Shown here one piece after another: positions 7,466 through 16,423 of a stretch of DNA of 64,000 nt. The position numbers and the translations under genes were made by a program. The notes below the pieces were generated by a model. It made no database searches, was not told the DNA's origin, and was given only the letters and a program-made list of their open reading frames with translations. Positions within the stretch are counted from its first letter, which is position 1. Every line of letters begins with the position of its first letter. This DNA comes from Microbispora siamensis (GTDB lineage Bacteria > Actinomycetota > Actinomycetes > Streptosporangiales > Streptosporangiaceae): assembly GCF_016863095.1 (NCBI RefSeq), contig NZ_BOOF01000035.1, positions 59,914 through 123,913 on the forward strand. Direction: 5' to 3'.

Positions 7466-8788
7466 ATGCCACTTACCTCCGGAACGGGACACGGCCGTGC
7501 CCACGACAGGGAGATCCTCAGGCTCGCGATCCCGGCGTTCGGGGCACTGGTGGCCGAGCCGCTCTTCCTGCTCACCGACTCCGTCATCGTCGGCCACCTC
7601 CCCGATCCTGCGCTCGGCGCTCTCGGCGTGGCCAGCGCGGCCCTGTCAGCTCTCGTCGGGCTGTGCGTGTTCCTCGCGTACGCCACCACGGCCGCGGTCG
7701 CGCGGAGGCTGGGGGCGGGGGACGTCAGGCAGGCGATGCGCCAGGGGATGGACGGCCTGTGGCTGGCCGCGATCATCGGCCTGGCCGTCAGTGTGGCGTG
7801 CTGGCCTCTTGCTCCGTTTATCGTACACCTGTTCGGAGCGACGGGCCAGCTCGCCACGCAGGCCGTCACCTATCTGCGCATCAGTCTCCTGGGCACCCCC
7901 GCGATGCTGCTGGTCCTCGCCGGCACCGGCGTGCTGCGCGGGCTGCAGGACACCCGCACGCCGCTGGCCGTGTCCGTCGCGTCGTTCGTACTGAACGGGC
8001 TGCTCAACGTCTGGTTCGTGCTCGGCCTCGGCTGGGGGATCGCCGGGTCGGCCTGGGGCACGGTCGTCGCGCAGTCCCTGGCCGCCGCGACCTACCTCGC
8101 GCTGGTCGTGCGGACCGCCCGGGCGCACGGCGCCTCGCTGCTGCCCGACCTCGCCGGAGTGCGGGCCGCCGGCGCCGCCGGGTTCGCACTGGTCGTCCGT
8201 ACGGCATGCCTGCAGGCCGTGCTGCTCGTCGCCACCTCGATCGCCACCCGGATGGGCGACGACCAGATCGGCGCGCACACGATCGCCGCCCGGATCTGGA
8301 CATTCCTCGCCTTCGCCCTCGACGCCATCGCGATCGCGGGGCAGGCCATCACGGGCCGCGCGCTGGGCGCGGGCGACACGTCGGGCACCCGGGCGGCCAC
8401 CAGGCGCATGGTGATGTGGGGCGTCGGGTGCGGCGTCGTGTTCTGCGCGGCCGTCCTGCTGGCGCGCCCGCTGGTCCCGGCCCTGTTCGACGCGCAAGGC
8501 GAGGCGGCCACCGAGCTGCTCGCCGTGCTGTGGCCGGTCGCGCTCCTGCAGCCGATCGCGGGCGTCGTGTTCGTGCTCGACGGGGTGCTCATCGGGGCCG
8601 GCGACCAGCGCTACCTCGCCTGGGCGGGGTTGTGGACGACGCTGGCCTACCTGCCGTTCGCCGCCGTCGCGGGCACCCTGGTCGCCCTGTGGATCGCGCT
8701 CGGCGTCTGGATGGCCGCCCGGCTCGTCACGCTCGCCCTCCGCGCGTACGGCACCACCTGGATGGTCACCGGCGGGACGGCCGCCTGA
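7466..8788 (+). CDS. MATE family efflux transporter
   Basis: A 440-aa integral membrane protein with about 12 transmembrane segments in two MatE repeats, of the DinF-like branch. Features include REILRLAIPAFGALVAEPLFLLTDSVIVGHL in the first helix pair (the Asp is a typical cation-site residue), YLRISLLGTPAMLLVLAGTG and a conserved Gly/Ala-rich second repeat. MATE proteins export drugs or metabolites using Na+ or H+ gradients. The ATG at 7466 is used because the first helix follows it. No Shine-Dalgarno is visible, and a small hairpin (TAAGCC 7447-7452 with GGCTTA 7461-7466) overlaps the start. A MATE gene next to dnaB is conserved in Streptomyces. Confidence 0.9.
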   Translation: MPLTSGTGHGRAHDREILRLAIPAFGALVAEPLFLLTDSVIVGHLPDPALGALGVASAALSALVGLCVFLAYATTAAVARRLGAGDVRQAMRQGMDGLWLAAIIGLAVSVACWPLAPFIVHLFGATGQLATQAVTYLRISLLGTPAMLLVLAGTGVLRGLQDTRTPLAVSVASFVLNGLLNVWFVLGLGWGIAGSAWGTVVAQSLAAATYLALVVRTARAHGASLLPDLAGVRAAGAAGFALVVRTACLQAVLLVATSIATRMGDDQIGAHTIAARIWTFLAFALDAIAIAGQAITGRALGAGDTSGTRAATRRMVMWGVGCGVVFCAAVLLARPLVPALFDAQGEAATELLAVLWPVALLQPIAGVVFVLDGVLIGAGDQRYLAWAGLWTTLAYLPFAAVAGTLVALWIALGVWMAARLVTLALRAYGTTWMVTGGTAA

Positions 8789-8789
8789 C

Positions 8790-9533
8790 TCACATGCGGC
8801 GGGCCTCCAGCACGCGCTGGAGGAACGCCTGGGTGCGTGGATGCTCCGGCGCGCTGAAGATCTGCTCGGGCGGGCCGCTCTCCAGCAGCACGCCGCCCTC
8901 CAGGAAACACACGGCGTCGGCGATGTCGCGGGCGAACCCCATCTCGTGGGTGGCCAGGATCATCGTCATCCCGGTCTCCTTGAGCTCGCGGATCACCCCG
9001 AGCACCTCGGTGACCAGCGTGGGGTCGAGCGCGGAGGTGACCTCGTCGAGCAGGAGCAGGCGGGGGTTGGTCGCGACCGCGCGGATCACGGCGACCCGCT
9101 GCTGCTGGCCGCCGGACAGCCGGTCGGGATACTCCCCCGCCTTGTCGGCCAGCCCGAAGCGGTCGAGCAGCTCCCGTGCCCGTGCCTCGGCCTCCTCTGG
9201 CCGCACGCCGTGCACCTTGCGCGGCGCGAGCGTGATGTTGTCGAGCACGGTCATGTGCGGGAACAGGTTGTACGCCTGGAACACCATGCCGATACGGCGG
9301 CGCACGTCGTCCGCGTCGGCCCGGACGTCGGTGATCTCGGTGTCGTCGAGGTAGATGGCGCCGTCGTCGATCGTCTCCAGCAGGTTGACGCAGCGCAGCA
9401 GCGTCGACTTGCCCGAGCCGGACGCGCCGATCAGGCAGACCACCTCGTGCGGGGCGACCTCCAGGTCGATCCCGCGCAGCACGCTCTGCCCGTGGTAGTG
9501 CTTCCAGACGCCCTCGATGGTGAGCAGGCTCAT
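8790..9533 (-). CDS. Polar amino-acid ABC transporter, ATP-binding protein (GlnQ-like)
   Basis: A 247-aa ABC ATPase. Walker A is GASGSGKST, the Q-loop follows at GMVFQAYNLFPHMTVLDN, the signature is LSGGQQQRVAVIRA, Walker B is LLLLDEVTSALD and the switch His is in ATHEMGFAR. This combination is typical of glutamine/polar amino-acid importers. The ATG overlaps the permease stop as ATGA, so ATPase, permease and binding protein form a translationally coupled operon. Its 3' end abuts the end of the convergent MATE gene with a single base between, leaving no room for an independent terminator. Confidence 0.95.
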   Translation of the reverse strand: MSLLTIEGVWKHYHGQSVLRGIDLEVAPHEVVCLIGASGSGKSTLLRCVNLLETIDDGAIYLDDTEITDVRADADDVRRRIGMVFQAYNLFPHMTVLDNITLAPRKVHGVRPEEAEARARELLDRFGLADKAGEYPDRLSGGQQQRVAVIRAVATNPRLLLLDEVTSALDPTLVTEVLGVIRELKETGMTMILATHEMGFARDIADAVCFLEGGVLLESGPPEQIFSAPEHPRTQAFLQRVLEARRM

Positions 9534-10429
9534 GCCGTGCCGCCTCCCGTCTGGCGCCGCTCGACCCGCGCCGCGAGGTGGTCGGTGAACCGCGCCATCG
9601 GCACCGTCAGCGCGATGAACAGCAGCGCGGCTACCAGGTAGGGCGTGTAGTTGAAGGAGGAAGCGACGTGGATCTGCGCCTGCCGCACCGCCTCCAGCGG
9701 GCCGAGCACGGAGACCAGCGCGCTCTCCTTCTGCAGGGCGACGAAATCGTTGAGCAGGGGCGGGACCACCCGGCGGACGGCCTGCGGCAGCACCACGTAA
9801 CGCATGGTCTGCCCGTGTGTGAGCGCCAGCGACCGCGCCGCCGCCCGCTGACTGGGGTGCACCGACTCGATCCCCGCCCGGAACACCTCCGCGACGTACG
9901 CGCTGTAGGACAGCACGAGTGCGATGATGCCGAGCGTGACCGGGTCGCTCGGCGCGCCCTGCAACTGGAGCGCGGGAATGCCGAACCCGACCAGATAGAT
10001 GAGCAGGATGGTCGGGATGCCGCGGAAGATGTCGGTGTAGAGCACGGCCAGCACGCGCAGCGGGAAGAACACCGGCGAGCGCAGGCCACGCACCAGCGCG
10101 ACGAGGAGCCCCAGCACCAGGATGAACACCTCGGCGATGAGGAAAATCTTGATATTGAGCAGGATCCCGCGCAGCACGTCGGGCACCGCCTGGACGAACG
10201 CCTCGGGGCTGAAGAAGGTCTCCCGCACCCGCGGCCACCCTGGCGACGAGGTGATCCCGACGACCAGGATGACCGCCACGACGATCGTGGACGCAGTGGC
10301 GACCGAAATGGACCGCCGCGCCCGGCCGCGCAGCTCCGCCTCCCGGCGGAGCTGCCGCTCACTCTTCGTCCAGACAGGCTCCACGTCCTCCGCCGACGCG
10401 GGCGAGGCCGCGGCCTCCCCGTCGGTCAC
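9530..10429 (-). CDS. Polar amino-acid ABC transporter, permease
   Basis: A 299-aa inner-membrane permease of the HisM/GlnP family. A charged cytoplasmic N-terminus is followed by a first helix (SVATASTIVVAVILVVGITS) and then the permease domain. The EAA loop is readable around EVFRAGIESVHPSQRAAARS, and the segment PQAVRRVVPPLLNDFVALQK ends with the usual Lys-Glu-Ser region. The GTG at 10429 overlaps the stop of the binding-protein gene by four bases (GTGA), which is why the longer reading frame back to 10465 is rejected. A single permease gene implies a homodimeric channel. Confidence 0.93.
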   Translation of the reverse strand: MTDGEAAASPASAEDVEPVWTKSERQLRREAELRGRARRSISVATASTIVVAVILVVGITSSPGWPRVRETFFSPEAFVQAVPDVLRGILLNIKIFLIAEVFILVLGLLVALVRGLRSPVFFPLRVLAVLYTDIFRGIPTILLIYLVGFGIPALQLQGAPSDPVTLGIIALVLSYSAYVAEVFRAGIESVHPSQRAAARSLALTHGQTMRYVVLPQAVRRVVPPLLNDFVALQKESALVSVLGPLEAVRQAQIHVASSFNYTPYLVAALLFIALTVPMARFTDHLAARVERRQTGGGTA

Positions 10430-11307
10430 TTCAGCTCCGGCGCGCCCGCGGCGGCGGTCAGCCACTGGCTCTCGATCTGCGCCAGCTCACCGGACGACTT
10501 GAGCTCGCCGAGCGCCTTGTCGACGCAGCTCACCAGAGGGCTGCCCTTCTGGAACAGCAGGCCGAACTCCTCCGGCTGACCGCCGTTCGCGGCGAACTGC
10601 CCGACGATCTTCGAGCCCTTCACCTGGGCGGCGGTGACGTAGAAGGCCGTCGGCAGGTCGACGACGATCGCGTCGATCTGCTTGTTCTTCAGCGCGTTGA
10701 CCGCGTCGACCTGCTGGTTGAACACGCTCGGGTCCTTGGCGGGCTGGATGACCGAGCGCACCGCCTCCAGTGCGGTCGTGCCGGCCTGGACTCCGATCTT
10801 GGCGTCCTTGAGCTCGGCGAGGCTCGTGGCGGAGGCGAACTTCGTGCCGTCGAGGGCCACGACGCCCTGCTTGACCGTGTAGTAGCCCTGGCTGAAGTCG
10901 ACGGCCTTGGCCCGCGCGGGGGTGATCGAGATCTGGTTGACGTCGAAGTCGAATTGCTTGGGCCCCGGAGCGAACGACGAGTCGAACGGCACGACCGTCC
11001 AGGTGACCTCGTCCTTGGTGAAGCCCATCTTCTCGGCCACCGCGTAGGTGACCGCGCTCTCGAAGCCCTGCCCGTTGGAGGGGTTGTCGTCCTTGAACCA
11101 CGGCTCGTACGCCGGCTTGTCGGTGCCGATCGTGAGCTTGCCGGGGGTGGTGAGCTTCAGGCTCTCCTTGGCGCAGGCGTTCGCGGCGGCGGAACCGGCC
11201 GGGCTCGCGGCGGCGCTCGCGGTGGTGGAGGTGTCGTCCGCCGGAGCGCAGGCGGCGGCCGCCAGCACGAGGGCGCCGGACGCCAGCAGGAGTGAGGGAC
11301 GGCGCAT
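10426..11307 (-). CDS. Amino-acid ABC transporter substrate-binding lipoprotein (family 3)
   Basis: A 293-aa extracellular solute-binding lipoprotein. The signal peptide MRRPSLLLASGALVLAAAAC ends in a lipobox with the modified Cys at residue 20, followed by a Ser/Ala/Thr linker. The SBP_bac_3 domain starts at KLTIGTDKPAYEPWF and has the ligand-binding lobes GFESAVTYAVAEKMG, SITPARAKAVDFSQGYY and AKIGVQAGTTALEAV. The ATG at 11307 follows GGAGG with 5-nt spacing. Specificity for polar or acidic amino acids is a family expectation only. This three-gene importer sits between rplI and the MATE/dnaB genes, where Streptomyces has no such insertion. Confidence 0.93.
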   Translation of the reverse strand: MRRPSLLLASGALVLAAAACAPADDTSTTASAAASPAGSAAANACAKESLKLTTPGKLTIGTDKPAYEPWFKDDNPSNGQGFESAVTYAVAEKMGFTKDEVTWTVVPFDSSFAPGPKQFDFDVNQISITPARAKAVDFSQGYYTVKQGVVALDGTKFASATSLAELKDAKIGVQAGTTALEAVRSVIQPAKDPSVFNQQVDAVNALKNKQIDAIVVDLPTAFYVTAAQVKGSKIVGQFAANGGQPEEFGLLFQKGSPLVSCVDKALGELKSSGELAQIESQWLTAAAGAPELK

Positions 11308-11435
11308 CACAGCCTCCATCAGGGGGTCTTTCCACGAAATCCGCTAAATCGGACGGCAAGATACTAGCGTTCCGTATAACCCGCGTTTACCTGAGGGGAA
11401 TCGCCTCGTCGCCCGGGCGGCTCGGAGAAGCGCGA

Positions 11436-11468
11436 AGGGCCCCTCCCCGGCGTACGGAGAAGGGCCCT
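11436..11468 (-). terminator. Terminator of the rpsF-ssb-rpsR-rplI operon
   Basis: An inverted repeat of AGGGCCC (11436-11442) and GGGCCCT (11462-11468), with additional CTCC/GGAG pairing inside, lies just downstream of rplI. Like most actinobacterial terminators it has no long U tract. Confidence 0.6.
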
Positions 11469-11487
11469 CGACGGACTGCGACGGGTG

Positions 11488-11934
11488 TCAGCCCGCGACC
11501 ACCTCGACATCGAGGGTGGCGGCGACCTCCGGGTGCAGCCGGACGCTCACCTTGTGGGTGCCGACGCTCTTGATCGCGTTGCCGATCTCGATGCGACGGC
11601 GGTCGAGCTGCGGACCGCCGGCGGCCTTGACGGCCTCGGCGATGTCGCCGGTCGTGACCGAGCCGAACAGCCGGCCCGACTCGCCCGCACGGGTCTTGAG
11701 CCGCACCTTGAGGGCGCCGAGCTGGCCGGCGACCTCCTTGGCGGAGCCCAGGTCGCGGATCTCGCGGGCGGCACGCGCCTTCTTCAGCGAGGCGACCTGC
11801 GACTCGGCGCCGCGGGTCCACCGGATGGCGAAGCCACGGGGAATGAGGTAGTTGCGGCCGTAGCCGTCCTTGACCTCGACGATGTCGCCGGGAGCGCCGA
11901 GGCCGGAGACCTCAGTCGTGAGGATGAGCTTCAT
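11488..11934 (-). CDS. rplI: 50S ribosomal protein L9
   Basis: A 148-aa large-subunit protein, the usual length. The N-terminal RNA-binding domain begins [13 protein letters not shown] and carries the family signature G-x2-[GN]-x4-V-x2-G-[FY] around [14 protein letters not shown]. It is followed by the long central helix and the C-terminal domain ([20 protein letters not shown]). The start is the family Met at 11934. A longer in-frame extension to 11994 runs into the rpsR coding region and is rejected. It is the last gene of the rpsF operon. Confidence 0.98.
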   Translation of the reverse strand: MKLILTTEVSGLGAPGDIVEVKDGYGRNYLIPRGFAIRWTRGAESQVASLKKARAAREIRDLGSAKEVAGQLGALKVRLKTRAGESGRLFGSVTTGDIAEAVKAAGGPQLDRRRIEIGNAIKSVGTHKVSVRLHPEVAATLDVEVVAG

Positions 11935-11953
11935 TTGTCCTGAGTCTCCTTTC

Positions 11954-12190
11954 TCAGCGCGCGGTGCTCGTGTACGGCAGCAGGGCCATCTCACGGGCGT
12001 TCTTGATAGCGGTCGCCACGTCGCGCTGGTGCTGGGTGCAGTTGCCCGTCACCCGGCGGGCACGGATCTTGCCGCGGTCGGAGATGAACTTCCGTAGCAG
12101 CCCCGTGTCCTTGTAGTCGACGTAGGAGATCTTGTCGTGGCAGAAAAGGCAAACCTTCTTCTTGGGCTTGCGGACTGCCGGCTTCGCCAT
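11954..12190 (-). CDS. rpsR: 30S ribosomal protein S18
   Basis: A 78-aa small-subunit protein. The core [20 protein letters not shown] and [20 protein letters not shown] match S18. An N-terminal CLFC pair plus the Cys of GNC gives a zinc-binding (C+) form, as in many actinobacterial S18 copies. S18 pairs with S6, which is encoded two genes upstream in the same operon. Confidence 0.98.
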   Translation of the reverse strand: MAKPAVRKPKKKVCLFCHDKISYVDYKDTGLLRKFISDRGKIRARRVTGNCTQHQRDVATAIKNAREMALLPYTSTAR

Positions 12191-12276
12191 CGTGGTGCTC
12201 CTCTCAGAGCCCCGCATGTCGCGGGAATGGTCGCTCGGTTGTGTTTACGGTGGTGGGACCGGAAGGCCCCCGTGAC

Positions 12277-12810
12277 CTAGAAGGGCGGTTCGTCGCTGAA
12301 GTCGCCGCCGAAGCCGCCACCGCCCTGCGGGCCGCCGAAGCCGCCGCCACCGCCGGAGCCGTAGCCTCCCTGCGGAGCGGGCGCCGCGGTCGCCCACGGG
12401 TCGTTGGCCGGGCCGCCTCCGAAGCCGCCGCCACCGCCCTGGCGGGAGGTCTTGTTGACCTTCGCCGTGGCGTTGCGCAGCGAGGGGCCGACCTCGTCGA
12501 CCTCGACCTCGTAGACCGTGCGCTTCTCGCCTTCCTTGGTCTCGTACGACCGTTGGCGCAGCCGTCCCTGCACGATCACCCGCATGCCGCGCTGGAGGCT
12601 CTCGGCGACGTTCTCCGCCGCCTGCCGCCAGACGTTGCAGGTGAGGAACAGGCCCTCGCCGTCCTTCCACTCGTTGGTCTGCTTGTCGAGGAACCGCGGA
12701 GTGGACGCGATGCGGAACCGGGCCACGGCCTGCCCCGTCGGGGTGAAGCGCAGCTCCGGGTCGTCGACAAGATTGCCGACGATCGTGATCTGGGTGTCGC
12801 CTGCTGCCAT
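12277..12810 (-). CDS. ssb: Single-stranded DNA-binding protein
   Basis: A 177-aa SSB. The OB-fold (about residues 1-115) begins [20 protein letters not shown] and includes the conserved [20 protein letters not shown] strand. A Gly-rich disordered linker follows, ending in the acidic tip DFSDEPPF that recruits partner proteins of replication and repair. It lies between rpsF and rpsR, the usual order. A 102-bp spacer precedes it on the transcript, so an internal promoter is possible. Confidence 0.98.
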   Translation of the reverse strand: MAAGDTQITIVGNLVDDPELRFTPTGQAVARFRIASTPRFLDKQTNEWKDGEGLFLTCNVWRQAAENVAESLQRGMRVIVQGRLRQRSYETKEGEKRTVYEVEVDEVGPSLRNATAKVNKTSRQGGGGGFGGGPANDPWATAAPAPQGGYGSGGGGGFGGPQGGGGFGGDFSDEPPF

Positions 12811-12912
12811 CGGTCGCTTTCGCCTTCCTATCCCGTCAGCTGAGCCGTCAAGGGCTCAGAGTACGGCCCTGGCCCGACAAATCGCCGGGCTTCGGGGTTC
12901 TGCCATTGGAGC

Positions 12913-13203
12913 TCAGTGGAGCTCGGGGCGGATGACCTTGGTGCGGAGGATGCCCTCGTTCAGGTTGAGCTGGCGGTCCAGCTCCTTCACGGTGGCGGGC
13001 TCGGCGGTCAGGTCGACCACGGCGTAGATGCCCTCGGACTTCTTGGCGATGTCGTAGGACAGGCGGCGACGGCCCCAGACGTCGACCTTCTCCACGGTGC
13101 CGCCGTCGTTGCGGACGACGGTGAGGAACTGGTCGAGCGACGGCTGCACGGTGCGCTCGTCGAGGGACGGGTCGAGAATGACCATCATCTCGTAGCGACG
13201 CAT
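12913..13203 (-). CDS. rpsF: 30S ribosomal protein S6
   Basis: A 96-aa small-subunit protein, first gene of the rpsF-ssb-rpsR-rplI operon. Recognised by [20 protein letters not shown], the [20 protein letters not shown] segment and the final [15 protein letters not shown]6 forms a heterodimer with S18 on the platform of the 30S subunit. AGGAGG precedes the start. Confidence 0.98.
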   Translation of the reverse strand: MRRYEMMVILDPSLDERTVQPSLDQFLTVVRNDGGTVEKVDVWGRRRLSYDIAKKSEGIYAVVDLTAEPATVKELDRQLNLNEGILRTKVIRPELH

Positions 13204-13386
13204 GTGTGATCCAACCTCCTCTGGACTCTTGCGGTCACGACGCCTTGCCGTGACAGGAGGACCCTGCGCCTCGTCCGGGTGGCAATGCCCCCGGCCCTTA
13301 TCAGACGCAGTCGAATAAGGCTACCAGCCACTTGGCCGTACCCGTCCCGGAGAGTGAAACTGGAGGTCGGAGAGGGGGTAGGCGCG

Positions 13387-13719
13387 ATGCGACACGCCAT
13401 CGGCCGTAAGAGAAGGCACCCCGTTCATCTCACGCTGAACACGGACGGCAGGCCGCACCCGCGGGAGAACGCGATGACGATCGCGACGCTGGTGTGCGGC
13501 CTGGTGGCGTTCGTCACGGGCTTCATCGTGACAGCCCACATGATCGCGTCATGGGTGGGCGCGATCGGATTCTGGGGCGGCCTGTACGCCCAGTTCGTCT
13601 CGTCGACCTCCAGACAGCGGTCGCTGATCATCGTGGGGATCGTGGGGTCGTTCGTGGGCGCCGCGCTGGGCATCGCGCACGGGGGCTTCCTCCCCCGCGG
13701 ATTCACGCTGCGCAGCTGA
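13387..13719 (+). CDS. Small membrane protein, unknown function
   Basis: A 110-aa protein with a positively charged N-terminus (MRHAIGRKRRHPVHLT) and three hydrophobic segments: IATLVCGLVAFVTGFIVTAHM, SWVGAIGFWGGLYAQFV and LIIVGIVGSFVGAALGIAHG. The ATG at 13387 is chosen because GAGGGGG precedes it. The longer open frame upstream lacks a plausible start. Small membrane proteins beside rpsF are common in actinomycetes, but I cannot assign a function. Confidence 0.7.
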   Translation: MRHAIGRKRRHPVHLTLNTDGRPHPRENAMTIATLVCGLVAFVTGFIVTAHMIASWVGAIGFWGGLYAQFVSSTSRQRSLIIVGIVGSFVGAALGIAHGGFLPRGFTLRS

Positions 13720-13730
13720 GAAGTGCCGGC

Positions 13731-13907
13731 TCAGCCGCCGATGTGCAGGTCCACGCCGAGCAGCACGAGGAACCACAGGAAGACCGCGATCAGGGCCTGG
13801 GCGACCTGCTTGAGGAGCGTGGGGGTGATGTAGTTGTGGAGCCAGGCCACGTAAAGGCCGACGAGGATGTAGATGAGAAGGATGAAGCTGCCTAAGCGAT
13901 ATCTCAT
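13731..13907 (-). CDS. 58-aa membrane protein, unknown function
   Basis: A short gene beginning MRYRLGSFILLIYILVGLYV with AAGGAG well placed before the ATG. It has two hydrophobic stretches (FILLIYILVGLYVAWL and ALIAVFLWFLVLLGVDL) joined by a short loop. It converges on the preceding small membrane-protein gene with only 11 bp between stops. The predicted topology places both ends on the same side. No family is recognised. Confidence 0.6.
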   Translation of the reverse strand: MRYRLGSFILLIYILVGLYVAWLHNYITPTLLKQVAQALIAVFLWFLVLLGVDLHIGG

Positions 13908-14086
13908 GCTCGTCTCCTTGACGACGAAGTAGTATCGCGCGCGGGTTTCGGGGCGCGCGACACGCGACTGCCCTGGTTCGCACTTTTGAAACAGCGTGTC
14001 CTCTTGAAACGCTCTTGGAGAGCGCATAGGGTTCGCCCTCCGCGTCCGGCAGCCCCTTGACACGCACGCAACGGTGGAGGAACGGC

Positions 14087-14878
14087 ATGGAAAGCCACAA
14101 CGGCTCCCGCCCGCGGATCGGGGCCCACGTCGACCAGGACGACCCGCTGGCGCACGCGGCGGCCCGCGACGCCGACGTGGTGCAGTTCTTCCTCGGCGAC
14201 CCCCAGGGGTGGAAGGGCCCGGTGACACCCGCCACCGCCGACGCCCTGCGCGCCTCGGACGTGGACGTCTACGTGCACGCGCCGTACGTCATCAACGTGG
14301 CCACCGCGAACAACCGCATCCGCATCCCGAGCCGCAAGCTGCTCGAGGCGCATCTCAAGGCGGCGGCGGCCATCGGCGCCAAGGGCCTGATCGTCCACGG
14401 TGGGCACGTCAACGCGGGCGACGACCCGCAGACCGGCTTCGACAACTGGCGCAAGGTCTTCGAGCGCACCGAGTGCCCGATCCCCGTGCTGATCGAGAAC
14501 ACCGCGGGCGGCGGCAACGCGATGGCGCGCAAGCTGGAGCGCATCGCCCGGCTGTGGGACGCGGTGACGGCGGGGGCGCCGGACCCCTCTGTCGTCGGCT
14601 TCTGCCTGGACACCTGTCACTTCCACGCGGGCGGCGAGGAGCTCGCCGGGCTCGTGGAGCGGGTGAAGGCGATCACCGGCCGCATCGACCTGGTGCACTG
14701 TAACGACTCGCGGGACGCGTTCGACTCCGGTGCCGACCGCCACGCCAACCTCGGCAGCGGGCAGATCGACCCCGAGTCGATCCTGGAGGTCTGCCGGACG
14801 GCGGGGGCGCCCATCGTGGTCGAGACGCCGTTCGAGGGCCAGGCCGACGACATCGCGTTCCTGCGCAAGCACCTGTAG
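14087..14878 (+). CDS. nfo: Deoxyribonuclease IV (AP endonuclease family 2)
   Basis: A 263-aa TIM-barrel enzyme that incises DNA 5' to abasic sites. The metal-binding residues characteristic of the family are all visible: His in IVHGGHV, Glu in VLIENTAGGG, Asp and His in FCLDTCHFHAGG, the HCNDSR motif, the D-R-H triad in SGADRHANLGSG and Glu in VVETPFEG. A GGAGGAA ribosome-binding site precedes the ATG. Its 3' flank carries two facing DnaA-box sequences. Confidence 0.95.
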   Translation: MESHNGSRPRIGAHVDQDDPLAHAAARDADVVQFFLGDPQGWKGPVTPATADALRASDVDVYVHAPYVINVATANNRIRIPSRKLLEAHLKAAAAIGAKGLIVHGGHVNAGDDPQTGFDNWRKVFERTECPIPVLIENTAGGGNAMARKLERIARLWDAVTAGAPDPSVVGFCLDTCHFHAGGEELAGLVERVKAITGRIDLVHCNDSRDAFDSGADRHANLGSGQIDPESILEVCRTAGAPIVVETPFEGQADDIAFLRKHL

Positions 14879-14882
14879 ACAG

Positions 14883-14903
14883 TCGTCCACACCCTGTGGA
14901 TAA
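14883..14903. promoter_or_regulatory. Inverted DnaA-box pair after nfo
   Basis: TCGTCCACA (14883-14891) faces TGTGGATAA (14895-14903) across three bases. The second is a perfect classical DnaA box read on the minus strand. They lie between the convergent nfo and GT87 genes. Confidence 0.55.
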
Positions 14904-14921
14904 CTCTGCGGATTGAAACCC

Positions 14922-16157
14922 TCAGGAAGCGGGTAGGGCTGTTCGAAGGCCCCGCTCTTCCCTCACCCGATCGGGCCTGCGCGTGGCGCGCCACAACTGC
15001 ACGTACGACGTGACGGCCGCGGCCAGGAAGACGAGGTTGCGCAGCACCAGCACGAGCGTCCCCGGCAGGGCGCCCGTCCAGCTGTAGTCCTGCTCCACCC
15101 AGGGATACATGATCCCCGTGAGCAGGGCGGCGACCATGACGAGCAGGGCAGCCGGCCGCTGCGTCGGACCTGGCCGGTCGCGCCGCACCGACAGGATGAC
15201 GGCGGCGATGCCGATCACCCACACGAGATACTGCGGCGACAGCACCCGGCTGGTGGCGACCAGGAAGAGCACGGTGGTGAGCGCGGCGTCGTAGTACGAC
15301 CGCGGGCTCGGGGCCGCGCGCAGCCACCACAGGCCGACCAGTGCCAGCGCCACGGGCGTGGCGGCCAGGCTGAGCAACGTCGCGACGCCCACGCCGCCGC
15401 CCACGGCCTCCATCGCGCCGTGCTGGTAGGTGGTGTAGCCGTCCCACCAGCCGAGGGCCCGGGCGAGTGCGAACGGCGTGGCGGCCAGCGACTCGATCTG
15501 CAGCCCCCGCTCCTCCTGCGCGGCCAGGAAGTCCAGCGCGTGCGGCAGGACGAGGGCGGCCACGCCGCATCCCGCCACCGCGACGACGAGCGTGAGCCCC
15601 GACGCGGTCAGCAGTTCGCGCCACCGCCGCAGTCCGGCGAGCAGCGCGACCGGCCACACCTTCACGAGGAGCCCGACGCCGATGAGCGACCCGCGCACCG
15701 CCGGGTTGGCCGACGTCGTCAGCGCGAGCACCGCCACGAGCGTGACCATGAGGTCATACCTGGAGACGAGCACCGGGCCGAGCAGGGCCGCGCCCACGGT
15801 CCACGCCCACGGGCCCGTACGGCCCCCGCCTCGGCGGGAGGTCGAGAACCGCCACAGCAGGAGCAGGATCACGAGGTCGCACAGCACCGCAAGCAGGTAG
15901 AACGCGACGTGGTAGTCCAGCGGCAGCAGGCGGGGGGCGAGCAGCGGCAGCGCCGCGAACGGCGGATACTGCCACTTCTCGTCACCCGCAGGGAACTCCC
16001 CCTCCATGAGGACGTCGGACCAGTGGCGGTAGAGGGTGACGTCGTTCCTGAACGACTCGCCGTGCCCGGTGGGGATGGTCTGGGTCGCGACGAGGAGGAG
16101 CATCCCCCTGGTCACGGCCCACACCAGCAGCAGGAGCCATGGTGGCCTCCGGCGCAT
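14922..16157 (-). CDS. DUF2029 / GT87 family membrane glycosyltransferase
   Basis: A 411-aa polytopic membrane protein with about ten hydrophobic segments. The first loop contains the aromatic-acidic motif DVTLYRHWSDVLMEGEFP followed by WQYPPFAALPLL, typical of the GT87 (alpha-mannosyltransferase-like) family that uses polyprenyl-phosphate sugars at the outer membrane face. Later helices include a VLSPQYLVWVIG motif, also usual for this family. The ATG at 16157 is preceded by GGGGGAGAG. The substrate is not deducible. A second family member lies at 18.1 kb. Confidence 0.85.
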   Translation of the reverse strand: MRRRPPWLLLLVWAVTRGMLLLVATQTIPTGHGESFRNDVTLYRHWSDVLMEGEFPAGDEKWQYPPFAALPLLAPRLLPLDYHVAFYLLAVLCDLVILLLLWRFSTSRRGGGRTGPWAWTVGAALLGPVLVSRYDLMVTLVAVLALTTSANPAVRGSLIGVGLLVKVWPVALLAGLRRWRELLTASGLTLVVAVAGCGVAALVLPHALDFLAAQEERGLQIESLAATPFALARALGWWDGYTTYQHGAMEAVGGGVGVATLLSLAATPVALALVGLWWLRAAPSPRSYYDAALTTVLFLVATSRVLSPQYLVWVIGIAAVILSVRRDRPGPTQRPAALLVMVAALLTGIMYPWVEQDYSWTGALPGTLVLVLRNLVFLAAAVTSYVQLWRATRRPDRVREERGLRTALPAS

Positions 16158-16423
16158 CGCTCTCCCCCGTTCGTCGCGCACACTCTCCCGCGACGCTACG
16201 CGATACCTCCGCTCCGACGGCTCCGGCATGCGGGGAGAACATGCGGTGTCGTGTCAGCGGCGGCGTCAGCACGGCGACGGCCCGGTATCAGAGCCGTCGG
16301 CGAAGGTGAACGACATGGAACGGCCCGGCGATCGCGGCCGGCTGAGTGAGAACTCTCTCGGACGACCTGAGCGATCCATCCGTTCCGTCGAACCTTCGTC
16401 ACGAATCCAAGGAGCACGTAACC

